This document shows, piece by piece, positions 58,390-64,000 of a stretch of DNA of 64,000 nt. The translations under genes were made by a program, and so were the position numbers. The DNA comes from Doryteuthis pealeii (lineage: Eukaryota > Mollusca > Cephalopoda > Myopsida > Loliginidae), in NCBI GenBank assembly GCA_023376005.1, contig CM042145.1, positions 66,201,134 to 66,265,133 on the forward strand, in the 5' to 3' direction. Below the pieces are notes generated by a model that was not told the DNA's origin, did not search any database, and was given only the letters and a program-made list of their open reading frames with translations. Position 1 is the stretch's first letter; the number at the start of each line of letters is the position of its first letter.

Positions 58390-60760
58390 ACAAAAACACC
58401 CTCTGGGTGGTGTAAAAATTAATTCTTGAAAGATATTGCATGAGTGAGTGGGAGTTAAAAATTCAATGTTTGAGGGTTTGTATTATAAGTAAGTAAAACC
58501 ATCAAAGGAGTAAAGAAAAATTAAAACAATTTGAAATGTAGTTCTGTCTCCCTCAAATAAAATGTTGTGTGCATCTATCAATTATTAATTAAATAATTAT
58601 TTTGAATATTTTACACAAAAGTGGGTATTTATTTAATCCTAAAATGTTTAGTTAGCCTCTTGTTATTGAAAAAAGGACAAAGGTAAAAATAATATTTAAA
58701 ACTAATTACAGGGTTGTTCTTTATTCTATATATTGACGATTTTGGGGGAATGTGACGTAAGCAGTTTCAGTTAAAGACAAAAAAAAAAGACCGAATCTCC
58801 ATTATTAATAGACGTAGAAATTCTCGCTGTCATCAAGAAAAGAATCTTGCCGGATTTTATGTGTGCCTTAATTAGTTATGCATATTTTCTGCGTTCCTCG
58901 TACGGAAATTGATTAGTTCTGAGGTACTAAGTAATTTGTATGCGTCTTTATAGCGTAGGTGATGTTTTGCCTCTTATGTAGCGGAGGGGGCCATGTTTAA
59001 TATAGTAGTAAACTTTATGATCATATGGTTCTCAGGTCTTTTGAAAGGGGTCCAAAAATTCAAGGTAATGTCATTCCTTTGAATGTCTCTCCAGCAAACG
59101 AAATGCAATTCCTTTCCCAACCGAACACGCCACTCTCACTTCAAATAGCAGTCGTCAGATTTCACTTGCCGTCCAAACACTTTCTTCCTCACTCGCCCTG
59201 TCAGCGACAGTCCGTCTTTATTTCTGCTCATTCGAATGCGCTTATGCAAATTCGGATATACTTTATTTAGGTCTCTACTAACAATACCTCAGTTACGAGG
59301 AAGTAGCGAGTTCAAGTATCCGTAGCCGCTCGCCACAGGCCAAACATATCCTGACGCGCTTTGTTTGTGGGGGCAGTGACTCCGCTTTTTCATAGGGCTG
59401 CCTTTCAGTCTCGTCACATCAGGTAAAAGTGGAATTTCCAATTTTGATGATTTTTGCACATTCTGATAGATCAACAATACTCTATCTTTCGAAATCTAAC
59501 AATTATCCTCCTCCTGGAGTACGAAGTTGTGTCATGTGACTGTGCAATTATGTCCCACAAGCCTTTCAAGTAAATTGAATAGTAATCAATGAGTATATAT
59601 TCTATTAAATGTTTAACTTGTTCAATAATTGTGTTGGGCCCGTAAAATATGTTTATTCTTGTGTGTGAGGTTAAGTGAGGGAAAGTCTTTCAGTGATTGG
59701 ATATACCAGTCGAGTGATGAACCCAGAAGTTTTGCCGTAAAATACCAAAATCACCAAATAGATTCCGGACCAGTTCCCAGGGTACACGTCGACTAAAAAT
59801 TCTCCCCAAGAAACGACTAAATTAGAAGATACCAGATATCTTCTCCAACACACCAGTAAGTCTCTCAAACTTGACTTTATACACAGGAAGGACTTTATAT
59901 TGTAGTCATTGTTTTGTTCTTTAGATAAATTGTTAGAATTGAACTAAGTCTTAAACCATTTATTTGTTGCTGTTAGTCTTAGAATTAAATGCTATACAAA
60001 CACCAATAATTGTATCTATTTACTAATTCATGGTCTTCATATATTACAAAGACTTAGGTTGTATTATTATATACTGAGATAGAATAAAAAAAATCTAATC
60101 CGGAAATGGGTTATAAACTAATCATCGTATTGTTTACTAAAATGACCGAGTTACGTCTGTAAATTATTCTTTTTCATTGTTTTAAATGATTGAAAAGCAC
60201 ATTTCATAATCTGTCTTACGATATCTGGTGATCATTTGGTCACTGTGTATTTTTTTTATGTGATTTTATTTGGTTTTGGTGTTTTTTTTTTCGTCTGAAA
60301 GTTTTTGTTTTAGTTTGCTTGTTATTACCTAAGCAGAAAATATTTGATGCAGACGTTTTTAGCCAAGTGTCAATAAAAGAAAAAAAAATCATAGAATAAA
60401 AAGTTTATGGGGTAAAGTAAAACAAGAACAAATGATTGAAATTATACTTAAAAACTTTGGAACAGTTTTTTTTATATTGTTTTCATTGTTTGTATTTCTA
60501 GTTTTTTATATAAATATTTCAGACTAAATGAGATATTGATATTTCTTTTTGAAATGAATTTCTTTGCATTCTCACTTCTTTCAAAATGTTTTTTTAATGG
60601 CAACACCATAAAGAATAAAACCACTAATAATCAAAGAACAAATTCTACATTTGCTCTCAAAGAGAGTTCAATAATATCTTTGACATTTATTTTTATTAAA
60701 GATCTGAATAGTTTCAATACATTCGTTTCATTTGTTAGTTGTGCACATGTGTATCTATTT
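58390..60760. other. AT-rich noncoding sequence (right arm)
   Basis: Counterpart of 28080-30900 except 60500-60760, which does not match the left arm. No gene supported. Confidence 0.5.
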
Positions 60761-60764
60761 GCGT

Positions 60765-61180
60765 ATGTATTTATATGTTTTATGTATGCGTGTGTGTGTG
60801 TGTATGTGTCTGTATTGTGTGTGTCTGTATGTGTGTGTGTGTGTGTCTGTATCTGTGTGTGTCTGTGTGTGTGTGTCTCTCTGTGTGTGTCTGTGTCTGT
60901 GTCTGTATCTGTGTGTGTATGTGTGTCTGTGTGTATGTGTGTATGTGTGTGTGTGTGTCTGTGTCTCTGTGTGTCTGTGTCTGTATCTGTGTGTGTATGT
61001 GTGTGTGTGTATGTGTATGTGTGTCTGTTTTTGTGTGTGTGTCTGTGTGTGTGTGTGTGTGTCTGTGTGTGTGTGTGTGTATGCGTGTGTGTATGTGTCT
61101 GTGTATGTGTGTGTGTATGTGTCTGTGTGTCTGTCTGTATGTATGTGTGTGTGTGTTGTGTGTGTGTGTGTCTGTGTGAT
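60765..61180. repeat. Imperfect (GT)n tract (right arm)
   Basis: GTGTGT runs broken by CTGT, ATGT and CTCT. Valine/cysteine-rich frames across it are repeat artefacts. Counterpart of 27720-28060 but longer. Confidence 0.95.
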
Positions 61181-61351
61181 TCTATGTTTGTATGTAGAAA
61201 TGGAAAACAAAAAGTCATAATTATTTGTTACTTTTCATACAAATCAAATTTATATGAATTGGTTGTGATCGTTGCTGAATTGCTTTTGTGTGTGCAGAAT
61301 TATTTCCCGATGGAATTCAATAGTCCAATTACCTGTTGGTATGAATGCTGT

Positions 61352-61389
<38 letters not shown>

Positions 61390-61390
61390 T
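61352..61390. repeat. (CTA)n microsatellite
   Basis: About 13 TAC/CTA units; the left arm counterpart near 27525 has far fewer. Confidence 0.95.
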
Positions 61391-61461
61391 CTTTCACATC
61401 AGTACTAGCTGGTGGTTGTCACTGGAGTCCGCGTGACAGTCAGTTTCCAAAACTTTCCAGA

Positions 61462-61630
61462 GCTTACGGTCAAGTCACGTTAGATCATCGAAGTTAAGCA
61501 GCGATGAGCTAGTTAAATACTTAGATGAGTAACCATTTAAGCAACAGCAGGTACTGTAAATAACCTGATGACTTGATTCGGCATTAAATCACCCGAAAAG
61601 GGTTGATATGCCGTAAAACAAAACAACTAA
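61462..61630 (+). mobile_element. 5S rRNA-headed SINE with 15-bp target duplication
   Basis: CCAAAACTTTCCAGA flanks the element exactly (61447-61461 and 61631-61645). The head GCTTACGGTCAAGTCACG, then GATCATCGAAGTTAAGCAGC, AGTTAAATACTTAGATGAGT and CAGCAGGTACTGTAAAT, lines up along its length with eukaryotic 5S rRNA. It includes the internal promoter's A box (AAGTTAAGCAG), intermediate element (TAGATGAG) and C box (CAGGTACTGTA). The body carries ATTCGGCATTAAATCACCCG and the tail GGGTTGATATGCCGTAAAAC. It would be transcribed by RNA polymerase III and mobilised by a LINE. SINEs with 5S heads (SINE3 class) are known in other animals. Confidence 0.85.
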
Positions 61631-61645
61631 CCAAAACTTTCCAGA

Positions 61646-62326
61646 ACTTTTCTCAATATGGTAGCTAATCTCACTTTTCAGGACAGATTATCTTTGATTT
61701 CTGGCGCCAAAAATTGCGGGCCTGTGATTGGTTGGTTTGAAAAAGGGGTATGTCGACCAAGGGAGACAACCCACCTACCGTAGATATATTTTATATCAGG
61801 AGCCTTCTTGACGAACTCGGGATGCCTCTTGTCGAACTCGGGAGCCTTCTTGTCGGCCGAAACGTTATGCATGTAAAGATGAGGAGAACAGTCCGAAAAA
61901 TCTAAATAATTCAAATTATCAAGCCTCATCTAAAAGATCCTGGTTATTGCTTTATTTTTCTATCAGTTTGGGTAGTCTCAGAGAACAGTAGCTTTTTTGG
62001 ATTCTGTTATTGGTTATGATTGGTGTTTATACCATTCTTCACATTTTGGTATTCCATCAATACTAGGATTATGCAATCAGTCACTGACTCAGTTTTTGTG
62101 TTTTCATAGTCTACATTTTGGATTTGATGCTACAGTTGTCCTGCTATTGAGATGTCTTGTGTATGCTTATTGCTTGTCTGTACTACCAAATTGATTTTAT
62201 ACAGCTATGTTTCCGCTTGTGTAATGCACAGCTAAACTGTTTTCAACAATATATATACTTAAATACACTAAACACTTTTTTTCCTGAATCTAACCTGCTG
62301 AAATGCCGTCAAATACGGTAGTTTTT
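61646..62326. other. End of right arm and unique flank
   Basis: Includes a foldback tail at 61800-61930 (CTTCTTGTCGGCCGAAACGT). Inverted-repeat matching stops at about 62178. No gene supported. Confidence 0.5.
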
Positions 62327-62615
62327 ACTATATCACGGCCCACTAATATATACGGTCCAACATGTCACTTTCGGGGTAGAATTCTAACTGGCCGATTCGT
62401 TTTACAGTCAATTTATGTCTGTTTCGAAAAATTTGTTTACAATCTTTTATTATTACATTTCTGAAGAAAAATAAGACAACTAATTTCTATATTTTTATAT
62501 AGTTTTAAATTTTCCGAAATAGACAAAAAATGACTATAAAACGAATCGGTTGGTTAAAATTCTGCCTGCTTAAGGGACATGTGGGGCCGTATATATTGGT
62601 GGGCCGTGACTATAT
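62327..62615. mobile_element. MITE with about 110-bp inverted repeats
   Basis: TATCACGGCCCACTAATATA and its partner GGTGGGCCGTGACTATAT (plus strand, other end) begin near-complementary arms of about 110 bp (62330-62440 and 62505-62615) with a 65-base AT-rich core. No coding capacity. Confidence 0.75.
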
Positions 62616-62672
62616 CTATATCGGAATTTCTAATTTCTTGTGCGTATCGTCCATATGGGAGTTTTTTCTTTG

Positions 62673-62675
<3 letters not shown>

Positions 62676-62714
<39 letters not shown>

Positions 62715-63019
62715 TGTTGGATTATTTTGTGGATATAAGCCGTGCTATAATACACCACTTAAATTTATAAACTAAGCCAGGTCACGTGGTTTAAACCTCA
62801 GCCAATCAACAGCCTGACTGCGTGGCTGGTTGACTATTTAATCACTGATACTGAGAGACGTCCATTTGCAATCATTGATGAAGGACTTGCAAGGCTGAGG
62901 AGCACCAAGGAACAACCAAAGGATTCTTTACCAAGGGTCGCGCTCTGTTTAACACAAAGGATCTCCGCTGGACAAGCGCTCTTGCTTGAAGCCTAAAGGA
63001 TATCTACTAAAATCGTAAC

Positions 63020-63056
<37 letters not shown>

Positions 63057-63117
63057 TTCTTCTTCTTCTTCTTCTTCTTCTTCTTCTTCTTCTTCTTCTT
63101 CTTCTTCTTCTTCTTCA

Positions 63118-63158
<41 letters not shown>
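62676..63158. repeat. Compound ATC, TTC and ATT microsatellite, split by an LTR
   Basis: (ATC)n at 62676-62714 and 63021-63056, then (TTC)n 63057-63115, then (ATT)n 63118-63158. The two ATC runs were one tract before the LTR insertion at 62715-63020. Confidence 0.9.
62715..63020. mobile_element. Solo LTR, 306 bp
   Basis: Starts TGTTGGATTATTTTG and ends AAAATCGTAACA, so it has TG...CA ends with TGTT/AACA inverted termini. Both flanks are ATC repeats, which hides the expected 4-6 bp target duplication. Inside are CACGTG (62783-62788), CCAAT (62802-62806) and a TATTTAA (62835-62841), spaced like an LTR promoter on the plus strand. No coding sequence. Confidence 0.7.
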
Positions 63159-63440
63159 GGGTTTTTCACACCAGCCTAAGGTTATGGTCTTTCACTGAAG
63201 TTTGAGTAACAGCAAGTCTCCTCAACTCTCCAGGACTCTTCTGAGTATTCTATACGATCTTAACAATGCTGTTGTCTGGATCGTCTCAATTATTCCTTTG
63301 ATTTCCACTTCTGGTCTTTTTTCTAAAATTTTTGGGATCGTTCCAAGTGCGCCAACTTCAACTGGTATCACTTTCATTCTCATATTCCACAGGGTCAAAG
63401 TAATACCATTTATCATGGAGTTTTTCACACCTGCAGGAGC
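63159..63440 (-). pseudogene. LINE 3' end with AAT tail
   Basis: Minus strand: TLWNMRMKVIPVEVGALGTI, PKILEKRPEVEIKGIIETIQ and TTALLRSYRILRRVLES, the distal C-terminus of the same LINE type as 35570-36340. A short 3' end leads to the (AAT)n tail at 63118-63158 (minus strand). Truncated at about 63415, where a second, similar 3' end (63415-63640, ATT run at 63586-63640) begins head to tail. Confidence 0.75.
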
Positions 63441-63640
63441 CAGTGGTTTTTAGATTTCAGCTTTATTTTCGCTTTCATACAATCCCTCCCCGGTACCTTG
63501 GATGAACGAAGGTAGTTTTTATATTCATTTCATGTATTTATGTTTTTTTCTCTCTATTTTCTCCCTTTTTCACTTTCACTTTCACTTTTATTATTATTAT
63601 TATTATTATTATTATATTATTATTATTATTATTATTATTC

Positions 63641-63793
63641 AGTTTCACTTCATACCCAAAGTCCATCCATCTTTCGATAATGAATGTAACTCAAGCTGAT
63701 GACGGGATAAAAATTATTTATTTCTACATTTTCTATATTAACTGAGAAAGGTGCTTATTACAAAGACAGATGAACTGGATTATCAATTCACCA

Positions 63794-63795
<2 letters not shown>
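63641..63795. other. Unassigned
   Basis: No feature seen. Confidence 0.5.

Positions 63796-63872
<77 letters not shown>
63796..63872. repeat. (AG)n microsatellite
   Basis: Pure AG of about 77 bases. The remaining 63873-64000 holds nothing recognisable. Confidence 0.97.
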
Positions 63873-63873
<1 letters not shown>

Positions 63874-64000
63874 ATTGATTGGTAGAGATAGTTTCAAAGG
63901 TTAACGGAAAGTAAAACTTGGTCCTTATATCTCGTCGGCGGGTGGTGTTAGAGTCATCGATCCGATTTTAAATCCTGGAAAGGCTGTTTACATTTCATAA

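Larger units (their letters stand above)
26501..62180. repeat. Giant inverted repeat, arms about 18 kb
   Basis: The sequence just after the gap (GCAAGCAAAAGCATACAACA) returns in reverse complement at about 62137-62178, and matching continues inward to a turn near 44.54 kb. Paired landmarks are: 5S-SINE 27277-27452 and 61462-61630; CA/GT tract 27720-28060 and 60765-61180; family X 30925-31512 and 57665-58280; LINE 3' end 35570-36340 and 52790-53620; SINE 38311-38570 and 50590-50848; solo LTR 41841-42399 and 46658-47215. Arms differ by many 1-base indels and at least two larger blocks. Confidence 0.97.

Noticed and set aside
60536..61408. Long Val/Cys-rich and Thr/His-rich open frames (also 27643-28090)
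   Set aside because: They are translations of GT/CA repeats in several frames and on both strands, not conserved between the two arms.
61462..61560. Possible functional 5S rRNA gene
   Set aside because: Too many differences from 5S, a non-5S body and tail, and flanking target duplications show it is a SINE head.
62776..62842. Promoter of a host gene (E-box, CCAAT, TATA-like)
   Set aside because: The whole block has LTR ends and no coding sequence follows; better explained as an LTR promoter.
1..64000. Bacterial-type operons, toxin-antitoxin or phage defence systems
   Set aside because: Base composition, introns, SINEs, LINEs and LTR elements show this is animal DNA; no such genes are present.

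Overview
This is AT-rich, repeat-dense animal DNA. The best guess at origin is a coleoid cephalopod mollusc. The reasons are tRNA-headed SINEs that resemble the published Ceph-SINE type, a 5S-rRNA-headed SINE, several non-LTR retrotransposon relics of a kind I associate with octopus and squid genomes, and very many TA, ATT, ATC and CA microsatellites. The species assignment is inference. I find no intact host protein gene, no functional tRNA or rRNA gene and no CRISPR array. Almost everything recognisable is a transposable element, usually broken by 1-base indels, some of which may be uncorrected long-read errors.

Layout. 1-321: 5' end of a Tc1/mariner transposon running off the window. 577-1496: a 41-bp minisatellite. 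1555-9020: a mosaic of Ty3/gypsy-type LTR retrotransposon pieces, all on the minus strand (gag with CCHC knuckles, a second gag C-terminus with protease and reverse transcriptase, RNase H plus integrase, and an integrase C-terminus). The same gag knuckle region appears three times, once joined inside RT and once inserted in RNase H. A hammerhead-type ribozyme fold sits among TA tracts near 4.1 kb. 9-15.7 kb: AT-rich noncoding DNA with homopolymers, a dispersed repeat (family X), a foldback element and one possible small exon. 15754-18358: a decayed, intron-containing gene for an unrecognised transposase-like protein.

18204-26400 is an inverted repeat with arms of about 4.1 kb. A 100-N gap (26401-26500) follows, and immediately after it an inverted repeat with arms of about 18 kb fills 26501-62180, centred near 44.54 kb. 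Both foldbacks end exactly at the gap, and each arm carries its own scattered small indels. An assembly or read-foldback origin must therefore be considered first. At least two blocks of hundreds of bases differ between the large arms, which a plain two-strand read artefact would not explain. Features inside the arms appear twice, in opposite orientation.

62181-64000 is single-copy again: a long-TIR MITE, a solo LTR that landed inside an ATC microsatellite, tandem LINE 3' ends in ATT repeats and an AG microsatellite.

The elements interact: the 5S-SINE, family X and other fragments share one 3' tail module, as expected if a single LINE reverse transcriptase mobilises them, and the LTR elements appear to have exchanged gag segments by template switching.
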